DNA of 7,243 bases from Bacillota bacterium (GTDB lineage: Bacteria > Armatimonadota > Hebobacteria > Hebobacterales > Hebobacteraceae), in the NCBI GenBank assembly GCA_030668755.1, contig DAOVEW010000042.1:1-7243 (forward strand), written 5' to 3'. The number at the start of each line of letters is the position of its first letter. The stretch's first letter is position 1. The translations under genes were made by a program, and so were the position numbers. Shown one piece after another: positions 1-5,392 of this stretch. The notes beneath the pieces were generated by a model. That model was not told where the DNA came from and did not search any database. It saw only the letters and a program-made list of their open reading frames with translations.

Positions 1-356
1 ACCTGATAGCGGCCGACGACTGGCCGAAGGTTGACGTCGTACACGAACTCATCGCGGATCGTGTCGATGGGAATGACGGATTGACCGCTGCCGTCTGCGG
101 GCGTCAGGAAGCGGACATCGGGGTGGGTGCCGCTCGCGATCAGCCGACAGGAGCGGCATTCGCCGCAGGCGTGGCCGTCCTCACCCGGGCTGAGCGCCTC
201 GCAGTTGAGATACTGGGCGAAGAGCAGCGCGGCGGTTGACTTGCCGACGGACTGCGGGCCGTGGAAGAGATAAGCGTGCGCGACGCGCCCGCGCCGGATC
301 GCGTTCCGCAGGACTGTAGTCGCTCTCTGCTGTCCAATCAGGTGGTCAAGCAGCAA
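1..356 (-). CDS. holB: DNA polymerase III subunit delta' (clamp loader), N-terminal part
   Basis: This is the N-terminal 118 residues of the delta-prime subunit of the replicative clamp loader, a AAA+ protein that helps load the sliding clamp on DNA; the rest lies beyond the left edge. It begins with the family's typical DHLIGQQRA segment (residues 4-12). It then shows VAHAYLFHGP and a P-loop GPQSVGKST (33-41), followed by a four-cysteine zinc module at C52, C64, C67 and C70 and a THPD motif (77-80). I start it at a TTG codon (354-356) because an in-frame TGA lies two codons further upstream and no ATG or GTG fits the family's N-terminus; the upstream Shine-Dalgarno is weak. It follows darA by 14 nt and is probably cotranscribed and partly coupled. 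The tmk-darA-holB order is the arrangement known from Firmicutes. The identity is clear; the exact start is less certain. Confidence 0.93.
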   Translation of the reverse strand, partial: MLLDHLIGQQRATTVLRNAIRRGRVAHAYLFHGPQSVGKSTAALLFAQYLNCEALSPGEDGHACGECRSCRLIASGTHPDVRFLTPADGSGQSVIPIDTIRDEFVYDVNLRPVVGRYQ

Positions 357-370
357 GTGTGGTCAGTCCG

Positions 371-700
371 TCAGAGCTTCTCAGAGCGTTCGACGTCCAA
401 CACAAAGACCGTGCCGCCGCCGACCTGGACCTTGACGGGATTGGGGATACAGGTGCCGATGGGCTCGATGGTAGGCGGAAAGACGTTCACTAGCTGTTCT
501 CGCGTCTTGGAGTGCGCGCCGATCACCTGGATGACATCGTCCACCTGCTCCTCGTCCACGCCGATCAGGAAGGTGACATTGCCCTCGCGGAGCAGTCCGC
601 CGGTGCTGGCGATGTTTGTGAACTTGTAGCCGCGCTCGAGGAGGGCGTCGGTCACCTTGCGGTGGTCTTTGTCTTGGACGACCGCGATGATTAGTTTCAT
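371..700 (-). CDS. darA: Cyclic-di-AMP receptor, DarA/PstA (YaaQ) family, PII-like
   Basis: This 109-residue protein belongs to the PII-like cyclic-di-AMP receptors called DarA, PstA or YaaQ, soluble trimers that bind c-di-AMP; their downstream targets are poorly known. It aligns from memory with B. subtilis YaaQ without gaps through the first half: MKLIIAVVQDKD at the N-terminus, T28, the loop STGGLLREGN (32-41) and TFLIGV (43-48). The C-terminal half keeps the P-x-P-V-x-V-x-V-GG-x-TVFVLDVE strand pair. Most ligand-loop positions of the family (T28, L37, N41, G47) are kept; K26 and L36 replace the usual R and F. Its ATG overlaps the tmk stop codon by 4 nt (ATGA), and a strong Shine-Dalgarno lies inside the tmk 3' end. 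Finding it between tmk and holB is the conserved context for this family. Expression probably follows the operon. Confidence 0.93.
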   Translation of the reverse strand: MKLIIAVVQDKDHRKVTDALLERGYKFTNIASTGGLLREGNVTFLIGVDEEQVDDVIQVIGAHSKTREQLVNVFPPTIEPIGTCIPNPVKVQVGGGTVFVLDVERSEKL

Positions 701-1353
701 TGCCCCTCCCTGCCGCCCGTCTTGGGGTGCGGCCGGCTGTCCAGCAGCCGCCGCACCAGGCCGCGGATCTCTGCCTGAACCGCGACAACTTCGGCCGACC
801 CGTTGACCAGCTTCATGCGCTCCGGCTCGGCGCGGGCAAGATCCCGGAAGCCCGCAGCGACCCGCGCCATGAACTCTTCGCCTTCTGATTCTAACCTATC
901 CAGCCTCGCCGCGTCCAGTCGCGCGGCCGCCGCGGGTATGTCCAATACCAGGCTCAGATCGGGAGCCAGACCGCCCGTGGCAAGGTTGTTCAGCCGACGC
1001 AGCACCTCCAGATCGAGCCCGCGGCCGTACCCTTGGTAGGCCAGCGTCGAATCCGCATGACGCTCGCAGACGACGATCTGTCCCCGCGCGAGGCTGGAGC
1101 GGACGACCTCGGCGATATGGATTGCGCGATCGGCGAGATACAAGAAGAGCTCAGCCTCGGGTGTCAGAGTCCGCTGGGGGGCCAGCAGCAGGTCTCGAAG
1201 GCCCCTCCCGGCCTCCGTGCCGCCCGGCTCGCGAGTGGCAGTCACCTGATAGCCCTCGCCCTGGAGCCACTGGACGAGCAGGCGCGCCTGAGTGCTCTTC
1301 CCCGAGCCGTCTATCCCTGCGAGTGTGACGAACAGGCTGGCCACCACTACCAT
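697..1353 (-). CDS. tmk: Thymidylate kinase (dTMP kinase)
   Basis: This cytosolic enzyme phosphorylates dTMP to dTDP with ATP, the step shared by de novo and salvage routes to dTTP. The 218-residue length fits the family. It has the P-loop GIDGSGKST (13-21), the substrate motif REPGGT (41-46), LADRAIHI (73-80), the motif CERHADSTLAYQG (96-108) and a lid region with LDRLESEGEEF (151-161). The catalytic DR(Y/F/H) motif appears as ERH (97-99): E. coli Tmk has DRH, and an acidic ER form occurs in other bacteria, so activity is expected. The ATG overlaps the 3' end of endoQ by 7 nt (ATGGTAG) and the stop overlaps darA by 4 nt, so translational coupling is likely on both sides. No clear Shine-Dalgarno precedes its ATG; a perfect palindrome ends 14 nt upstream. 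Function is assigned with high confidence. Confidence 0.95.
   Translation of the reverse strand: MVVVASLFVTLAGIDGSGKSTQARLLVQWLQGEGYQVTATREPGGTEAGRGLRDLLLAPQRTLTPEAELFLYLADRAIHIAEVVRSSLARGQIVVCERHADSTLAYQGYGRGLDLEVLRRLNNLATGGLAPDLSLVLDIPAAAARLDAARLDRLESEGEEFMARVAAGFRDLARAEPERMKLVNGSAEVVAVQAEIRGLVRRLLDSRPHPKTGGREGQ
703..711 (-). promoter_or_regulatory. Strong ribosome binding site of darA
   Basis: On the minus strand the bases read AGGGAGGGG, ending 2 nt before the darA ATG, with the GGAGG core about 5 nt from it. The site is embedded in the last codons of tmk. It supports the ATG at 698-700 as the darA start and independent ribosome entry in addition to coupling through the ATGA overlap. Confidence 0.6.
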
Positions 1354-2561
1354 CCCATTGACACTTGGGTATCCGACGCGTCGGATACCGCCTTGCCGTA
1401 GCGACCGCCGCCCCCTGCCAGCAGTGGAAGAGTGCCTTCCCGGGCCTCGATTATTAGCTCTGCGAGCTTCGTTCCCACAACCAAGCGCAGATCGTCAGGA
1501 GAAGCCTCATGGAGCACTCGCATCTCGGTTCCAAAGCGGTTCAGCAGCTTTCCGAGCGTGACCGCACCGACCCCTGGCAGGAACTGCAGAGGGACCTGGT
1601 AGTGATAGGGCGGCCGGTGCTGGGGCGGGCGAGGCTCCGGGTAGTCGGCTATTTCTGCGATGCGGTCGAGCACTCCTTTGACGATGTGGGTTCCGCCGCA
1701 GCGGGGACACGACAGGGCGGGCGGCTCGACGGGCGCGATCTCCTCGCAGTCAAGGCAGAAGGTGCGGTGGTACTTGCCGAGTCTCGGATCGAGGCCGTAG
1801 TTCGCGACGACCTTTCTGCCGCCGGACCGCTGTAGGGCGAGCAGGACTTCCGCCATGGTCGCCTCTTCCAGCCAGAGGACGTTGTACTCGCGCGCGATCT
1901 TCGGCAGAGAGTGGGCATCGGAGTTGGAGAGAAGAGTCAGCGGCGCGAGCTCGGCGATGCGATCGGCAAGGTAGCTGTCTGCGCTCAGGCCCAGCTCCAC
2001 GGCGGCGAGCCGGTCCAGCCCGTCTTCTCCGAACATCTCGCCGAGGCGGGACACGCACCGGCCGTACGGGCTCTTGTGAGGCGTAAAGGCATGGGCGGGC
2101 ATGAAGACGCCGCCGGCGGTCCGGGCCATGCGAAGGAGCTGGCGCGCCGGCACGCGACACCGCTGGGAGCTGAGGTCGAGGTTCGTTACCAGGCGCCGGA
2201 GGAAGCCGACGAAGACTTTGAGCTGCTCCCGCGTTGGGAAGTACGAGACATGGTGAGAGGCTGCCCCATCCTCTTCCACTGTCTCCAGCTCGCAGCCGAG
2301 CAACACGGTGGTCGTTTCGCGGTAGCGGAGTCCGCCGCCCGGCAGCTCCACCATCTCGCCGCTCGCCACAAGCGCATCGATGTCCTCGATCACGGCCGGA
2401 CTGCCGCAGTCAACGATCCCCGCGAGGGCGATGCCCTTGCGCTCGGCGCACTCCTTCGCGATGTTCTCGAAGGTGAGGTCGCGGGCGGCGGTGATCTTCA
2501 CCGACTTCCCAGTGCTCGTCCGACCGATATGGATGTGCAGATCCGCGTAGAACTCGCGCAT
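1347..2561 (-). CDS. endoQ: Endonuclease Q (PHP-domain DNA repair endonuclease)
   Basis: This 404-residue protein matches the EndoQ family (TIGR00375-type, formerly YqxK-like), which cuts DNA on the 5' side of uracil, hypoxanthine, xanthine and abasic sites and so starts repair of deaminated bases. The N-terminal PHP domain runs to about residue 220, with candidate metal ligands H9 and H11 (ADLHIHIGR), D51 (GIVDC), E91 (LLGCELE), H157 (MPAHAFTPHKS), E189 (VELGLSAD) and D215/H217 (LSNSDAHSLPKIAREYN). The family hallmark NYGLDPRLGKYHRT (254-267) follows, then a four-cysteine zinc ribbon (C269, C272, C285, C288). A C-terminal helical region contains a helix-hairpin-helix-like LQFLPGVGAVTLGKLL (325-340). 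The tail after about residue 392 is not conserved and is partly encoded by a palindrome. The ATG sits 21 nt after the udk-like stop with a modest GCGAGG site. EndoQ was described in Thermococcales and some Bacillus; family identity is firm, the precise substrate range is inferred. Confidence 0.9.
   Translation of the reverse strand: MREFYADLHIHIGRTSTGKSVKITAARDLTFENIAKECAERKGIALAGIVDCGSPAVIEDIDALVASGEMVELPGGGLRYRETTTVLLGCELETVEEDGAASHHVSYFPTREQLKVFVGFLRRLVTNLDLSSQRCRVPARQLLRMARTAGGVFMPAHAFTPHKSPYGRCVSRLGEMFGEDGLDRLAAVELGLSADSYLADRIAELAPLTLLSNSDAHSLPKIAREYNVLWLEEATMAEVLLALQRSGGRKVVANYGLDPRLGKYHRTFCLDCEEIAPVEPPALSCPRCGGTHIVKGVLDRIAEIADYPEPRPPQHRPPYHYQVPLQFLPGVGAVTLGKLLNRFGTEMRVLHEASPDDLRLVVGTKLAELIIEAREGTLPLLAGGGGRYGKAVSDASDTQVSMGW
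1368..1389. repeat. 22-bp perfect palindrome in the endoQ 3' tail
   Basis: The two 11-base halves, ggtatccgacg and cgtcggatacc, are exact reverse complements with no spacer. The element encodes the VSDASDT stretch in the non-conserved EndoQ tail and ends 14 nt before the tmk ATG. In the transcript it could fold into a hairpin of about nine base pairs with a four-base loop. It is not followed by a U-run, so it is not a standard terminator. It may be a protein-binding site, an RNA processing or translation-control hairpin, or a small dispersed palindromic repeat. What it does is unknown. Confidence 0.8.
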
Positions 2562-2582
2562 TGCCTCGCTCAGATATCGTCG

Positions 2583-3182
2583 TCACACCTCAGCGCGGCC
2601 GCAGCGTGTCGCGCTGGCGGCCCGCGACCGCACCAGTCCGCATACCCGATCGAGAAGCCGTTTGGCCTCCCGATACTCATACTGCCCGCCAGGGATCACA
2701 AAGTCGGCATGCTCGCGGGTGGGCTCGCAGAACTCGCGGTGCCGATAGCGCACCGAGTCAAGATAGAAGTCGCAAATCTCATCCAGGCCGAGCCCACTAG
2801 CGAGGTTGCGCCGGACGCGCCGCACGATGCGTTCGTCGGCGTCCGCCTCAACGAACAGCTTGAGGTCCATCAGCTTACGCAGCTCCGGATCGTAGAGAAC
2901 GAGTATGCCCTCGACGATGATAACATTCTCCGATCCTTCGCGTGCATCCGCCAGGTCGCCGCGAAGACGAGGGAGATCGAAGGACTCCGGATGGTTGTGG
3001 TCCGGCCACGTACGGGCTCCATCCGGGCTCGTGTGGCGAGGCACTCGGTCGTCGGAGTGGAAGTACCGGTCCTGGTTGATGATCGATACGGACAGCGGCG
3101 CCAATCCCTTCCGAATCCGCTGTGCGATAGCGGATTTGCCCGAAGCGCTTCCGCCTCCGATGCCGATGACGAATGCCGCCAT
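2583..3182 (-). CDS. Uridine-kinase-like P-loop kinase (divergent, substrate unknown)
   Basis: This 199-residue protein belongs to the uridine kinase/phosphoribulokinase-like NTPase superfamily. It has a P-loop GGGSASGKS (9-17), INQDRYF (35-41), NHPESFD (63-69), a Walker B-like VIIVEGILVL (87-96), the arginine-rich lid VRRVRRNLASG (120-130) and the terminal motif RHREFCEPTREHADFVIPGG (147-166) typical of Udk. Against B. subtilis Udk, recalled from memory, about 23 residues are missing between the HPxxFD motif and EGILVL. That stretch normally carries the PxYDYxxHxR nucleoside-binding segment, while the region before HPESFD is about five residues longer. The phosphate acceptor is therefore uncertain: uridine/cytidine or another small metabolite. 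I choose the ATG at 3180-3182, 10 nt after the dut stop and preceded by GGTGAG; the open frame extends to an ATG at 3224, but that would overlap dut by 32 nt and add a non-conserved leader. Confidence 0.82.
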   Translation of the reverse strand: MAAFVIGIGGGSASGKSAIAQRIRKGLAPLSVSIINQDRYFHSDDRVPRHTSPDGARTWPDHNHPESFDLPRLRGDLADAREGSENVIIVEGILVLYDPELRKLMDLKLFVEADADERIVRRVRRNLASGLGLDEICDFYLDSVRYRHREFCEPTREHADFVIPGGQYEYREAKRLLDRVCGLVRSRAASATRCGRAEV

Positions 3183-3191
3183 GTCCGCAGG

Positions 3192-3197
3192 CTCACC
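3192..3197 (-). promoter_or_regulatory. Ribosome binding site deciding the udk-like start
   Basis: The minus strand reads GGTGAG, nine bases before the ATG at 3180-3182, and contains the dut TGA stop. Its position favours the shorter 199-residue form beginning MAAFVIGIGG, which places the P-loop at the distance from the N-terminus usual for this family. Confidence 0.45.
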
Positions 3198-3642
3198 GCC
3201 CAGTGTGGCCGAAGCCGCCGGCACCCCGGCCCGTCTCGTCGAGTCGGTCCACCATCTCGACGCGCACGCGAGTCACGGGGGCAACCACCAATTGTGCAAT
3301 GCGATCGCCGCGCCGGACCTCAAACGGCTCGCTGCCTAGATTGATGAGAATGATCCCGACTTCACCTCGGTAGTCCGCATCTATCGTTCCGGGGGCATTG
3401 AGCACGCTCACTCCGTGCTTTGCGGCGAGGCCGCTACGGGGCCGCACCTGCGCCTCGTGGCCCGGCGGAAGCGAGATGCGAATGCCAGTGGGCACCAGGG
3501 CGAACGAGCCCGGCGCAAGCGTGACCGGTCCGCTGACGGCGGCCCTGAGGTCAATGCCCGCGGCCTGCTCGCTCATATAGGAGGGAGACGGCAAGTCGCG
3601 TGCTTCGGGAAGTCGCTCGATTCGCAGAATGAGGTCTGCCAC
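3193..3642 (-). CDS. dut: dUTP diphosphatase (dUTPase, trimeric type)
   Basis: This enzyme hydrolyses dUTP to dUMP and pyrophosphate, keeping uracil out of DNA and supplying the precursor of dTMP. The 149-residue product has all five motifs of homotrimeric dUTPases: AAGIDLRA (27-34), RPRSGLA (67-73), [15 protein letters not shown] (81-95, with D88 and Y91), [10 protein letters not shown] (111-120) and the flexible C-terminal [11 protein letters not shown] (139-149). In the last motif a histidine (H146) takes the position usually held by serine. I start it at GTG 3640-3642, because this gives the family's N-terminus ([21 protein letters not shown]) and normal length. The open frame continues upstream to 3879, but that would run into the NlpC/P60 gene and add an unrelated leader. 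The Shine-Dalgarno at the GTG is weak. The gene is 119 nt downstream of the hydrolase gene and 10 nt from the kinase gene. Confidence 0.95.
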   Translation of the reverse strand: MADLILRIERLPEARDLPSPSYMSEQAAGIDLRAAVSGPVTLAPGSFALVPTGIRISLPPGHEAQVRPRSGLAAKHGVSVLNAPGTIDADYRGEVGIILINLGSEPFEVRRGDRIAQLVVAPVTRVRVEMVDRLDETGRGAGGFGHTGR

Positions 3643-3761
3643 GTGTGCTCGACTCGCAACCGTGCTGCGCTCAACTTCTGGTCGAGAGGCGTGAACCCTG
3701 CCCGCGGATGAGAGCGGAACGACGCTGCGCCCTCGCAAGAAAGCGGGCCGGAAGGGAGAGG
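3643..3761. other. 119-nt gap between the cell-wall hydrolase gene and dut
   Basis: This is the widest gap in the minus-strand cluster. It holds no convincing open frame. I see only a weak imperfect stem (gccc/gggc with a bulge) shortly after the hydrolase stop, without a T-run, and no good -35/-10 pair ahead of dut. It could hide a promoter for the dut-to-holB group, but the sequence alone does not show one. Confidence 0.4.
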
Positions 3762-4949
3762 CTAGCGGATTCGCCGGGCGCCCACCAGCCGGCGGCGATA
3801 GTAACCTTCGTCGAGTCGGCTGACTGCGACCCGGCCCTTGCCGCTCGACGCATGGATGAACTTGCCGCCGCCGATGCAAATGCCGACGTGCGAGATGCCC
3901 GGGCGGGTCGTGTGGAAGAAGACCAGGTCACCCGGCACCAGCTTGTCCCGAGATACCGGGGTGCCCAGCCTGTACAGAGCCTTCGAGTTGTGCGGGGCAT
4001 CAATCCCGTGCGCGCGCAGAACCCGCACAACGAGGCCCGAGCAGTCGATCCCACGGGTGGTCAGGCCGCCGTACCGGTAGCGGACACCCTGGTACTTCAT
4101 CGCCGTCTGCACAAACCCCTGATTGCCTTCGCCATCAGACTCAGAGGTGTCGGCGCCGGCGGGCACCTCCAGCCGAATGCCCACCCGGAGCACTCTGTCC
4201 GCGCGCAGCCCGTTCGCCTCGGCCAGCGCGTAGACGTTCGTCCCGTAACGGTGGGCGATGATCCAGAGATTGTCACCTCTCTGGACAACGTAGTAGTCTT
4301 TCTCCGAGGCTTCGTCCTCCGCGTCTCCCGGCGAGCCAGTCCCTGGAATTGTCAACTGCCTCCCCACGCGAAGCACGCCGTGCGAACGCATATCGTTCGC
4401 GGCCGCCAGTGCCGCCACACTCGTGCCGAACCGGCGTGCGATCAGCCAGAGGCTCTCCCCAGGCCGAACGACATGCACCCGCTCGGTAGGTTCCTCTCCT
4501 TCGGCAGCATCCTGTTCGGCCTCCGCAGCCGGTGCTGGAATGATGAGCTCGCGTGCTACGCGCAGGATGCCGTCGGGACGAAGACCGTTGGCTCGGGCGA
4601 GACCGCGAACCGTGATGCCGTGATCCCGCGCGATCGTCCACAGGCTATCGCCGGGCTGCACTGTGTACCGGACCGAATCCGCCTCCGAGGCCGTCGGCCC
4701 CGATCGCTCCTGTGAAGCGGGCCCTGCCGGAATGACGAGTTCCCGCCCCGGCCGGATGACCGAGTCCTTCTCGAGGCCGTTGGCCGCGAGTATAGCAGTC
4801 CAGGATGCGTCGAATCGCTGTGCAATCGACCATACGGAATCGCCGCGCTGCACTTTGTAGGAGGTATCGCAGGTGCCGGGAGAGGCAACAGATGCGAGTA
4901 GGAGCAACAACGCCGCGCTGGTGGCGATCAACACTCGGTCGTTCCGCAT
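3762..4949 (-). CDS. Secreted LysM x4 - NlpC/P60 cell-wall endopeptidase
   Basis: This exported 395-residue protein binds peptidoglycan and probably cleaves its stem peptides. A signal peptide spans about residues 1-24 (basic MRNDR, hydrophobic [10 protein letters not shown]); C27 lies near the end but SPGTC is a poor lipobox, so it is more likely secreted than lipidated. Four LysM repeats follow at about 30-74, 95-138, 158-202 and 219-263, each with a V-x-x-GD/E-S/N-x-W-x-I-A core and a GR-x-L-x-IP or similar ending, separated by acidic Glu/Ser-rich linkers. The C-terminal NlpC/P60 domain (277-395) carries the catalytic Cys in GIDCSGLV (C303), His in ISHVGICIG (H354) and a third polar residue in KFIHASS (H366), so it appears active. 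The ATG at 4947-4949 is preceded by AGGGG four bases upstream; the frame stays open to 5093 but only this start exposes a proper signal peptide. Likely roles are wall remodelling in growth or division. Confidence 0.92.
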   Translation of the reverse strand: MRNDRVLIATSAALLLLLASVASPGTCDTSYKVQRGDSVWSIAQRFDASWTAILAANGLEKDSVIRPGRELVIPAGPASQERSGPTASEADSVRYTVQPGDSLWTIARDHGITVRGLARANGLRPDGILRVARELIIPAPAAEAEQDAAEGEEPTERVHVVRPGESLWLIARRFGTSVAALAAANDMRSHGVLRVGRQLTIPGTGSPGDAEDEASEKDYYVVQRGDNLWIIAHRYGTNVYALAEANGLRADRVLRVGIRLEVPAGADTSESDGEGNQGFVQTAMKYQGVRYRYGGLTTRGIDCSGLVVRVLRAHGIDAPHNSKALYRLGTPVSRDKLVPGDLVFFHTTRPGISHVGICIGGGKFIHASSGKGRVAVSRLDEGYYRRRLVGARRIR

Positions 4950-4953
4950 GATT

Positions 4954-4958
4954 CCCCT
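4954..4958 (-). promoter_or_regulatory. Ribosome binding site of the LysM-NlpC/P60 gene
   Basis: The minus strand reads AGGGG followed by AATC and then the ATG at 4947-4949. Together with the signal peptide that begins at this ATG, it rules in this start over the upstream in-frame ATG at 5093. Confidence 0.6.
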
Positions 4959-5200
4959 GTTTCCGTGCCGCGTCTCCGCATGCGCGCAGCCGGATTCCGC
5001 CTCTTCTGCCACGAACCAGCCCAGGGAGAGATCGCGAACCGTGCGGCCGGAACGCTCACCAGTGCACCCCCTTGCCCCCGCGCGGGTCGCCACAGGCTAT
5101 CATACACCGAACGCGATTTCAACCCCTGCTCAGGCCGGGCCAGGGCGCCTGCATTATCGAGACGGCCGCGCCGGGAGCCTCCTCCCAAATACTCTGTACC

Positions 5201-5228
5201 ATATTAGAGAGGCCTCTCTTGTTGCGAA
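5201..5228 (-). promoter_or_regulatory. Candidate promoter for the minus-strand cluster
   Basis: Read on the minus strand, TTCGCA (5223-5228) is followed after 16 nt by TAATAT (5201-5206). The -35 element matches the sigma-70 consensus at four of six bases and the -10 at about four of six. The 14-bp palindrome fills most of the spacer. This is a weak, unconfirmed call based on spacing and AT content in an otherwise GC-rich gap. Confidence 0.25.
5206..5219. repeat. 14-bp perfect palindrome, possible operator
   Basis: The halves agagagg and cctctct are exact reverse complements with no spacer, in the AT-richer part of the divergent region. The position between two divergent genes suits a dimeric repressor or activator site. 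No regulator gene is visible in the window. Confidence 0.5.
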
Positions 5229-5380
5229 TTAGGCGCCTGACCTTTCCAGTCCGAGGGGTTCACTCCACAAAGACCCTGAGGCCAGTGGTCTGCCGGGATG
5301 GCCGGCGGCCGGAGTAGTGGCTCAAGTCGCGCGTTGGGCGACCCGAAGAACTCCCTGAGCGCCGCGTGCGGTGCGCGCTC

Positions 5381-5386
5381 GGGGAG
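5381..5386 (+). promoter_or_regulatory. Ribosome binding site of the glycosyltransferase-TPR gene
   Basis: GGGGAG lies six bases before the ATG at 5393-5395. The frame is open further upstream, including a GTG at 5366, but this site makes the ATG the best start. Confidence 0.5.
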
Positions 5387-5392
5387 TCGCTC

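Larger units (their letters stand above)
4950..5392. other. 443-nt divergent intergenic region
   Basis: This region separates the minus-strand cluster from the plus-strand glycosyltransferase gene and must hold the start signals for both. Open frames within it look like GC-driven shadows with no recognisable domain. The notable part is an AT-richer patch at about 5186-5231 with a perfect 14-bp palindrome at 5206-5219. A small gggag/ctccc stem with a four-base loop lies at 5173-5186. Candidate minus-strand promoter pieces are a TAATAT (5201-5206) with TTCGCA 16 nt upstream, and, nearer the gene, a TATGAT (5099-5104) and a TTGAAA (5117-5122) that are too close together to pair well. The first candidate would leave a leader of about 240 nt. 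I see no riboswitch that I can name. Confidence 0.5.

Noticed and set aside
1911..3344. A 477-residue open frame on the plus strand, antisense to endoQ, the udk-like kinase and dut.
   Set aside because: It has no recognisable domain, and spans three genes whose motifs are clear on the other strand. Long antisense frames are common in GC-rich codon usage.
3700..3761. Terminator after the hydrolase gene.
   Set aside because: Only an imperfect gccc/gggc stem with a bulge is present, with no T-run following on the minus strand.
3643..3879. Longer form of dut starting at an upstream ATG (228 residues).
   Set aside because: The added 79 residues are low-complexity, run into the hydrolase gene, and precede the normal dUTPase N-terminus at the GTG.
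3645..4715. A 356-residue plus-strand open frame opposite the LysM-NlpC/P60 gene.
   Set aside because: It mirrors the codon pattern of the real gene, shows no family motif, and contradicts four clear LysM repeats and a catalytic domain on the minus strand.
4863..4875. Cys27 near the end of the signal peptide as a lipoprotein anchor.
   Set aside because: The residues before it (PGT) do not match a lipobox; ordinary signal peptidase I cleavage is more likely.
4950..5093. Longer form of the LysM-NlpC/P60 protein with 48 extra N-terminal residues.
   Set aside because: It would bury the signal peptide; a good ribosome binding site lies just before the internal ATG at 4947-4949.
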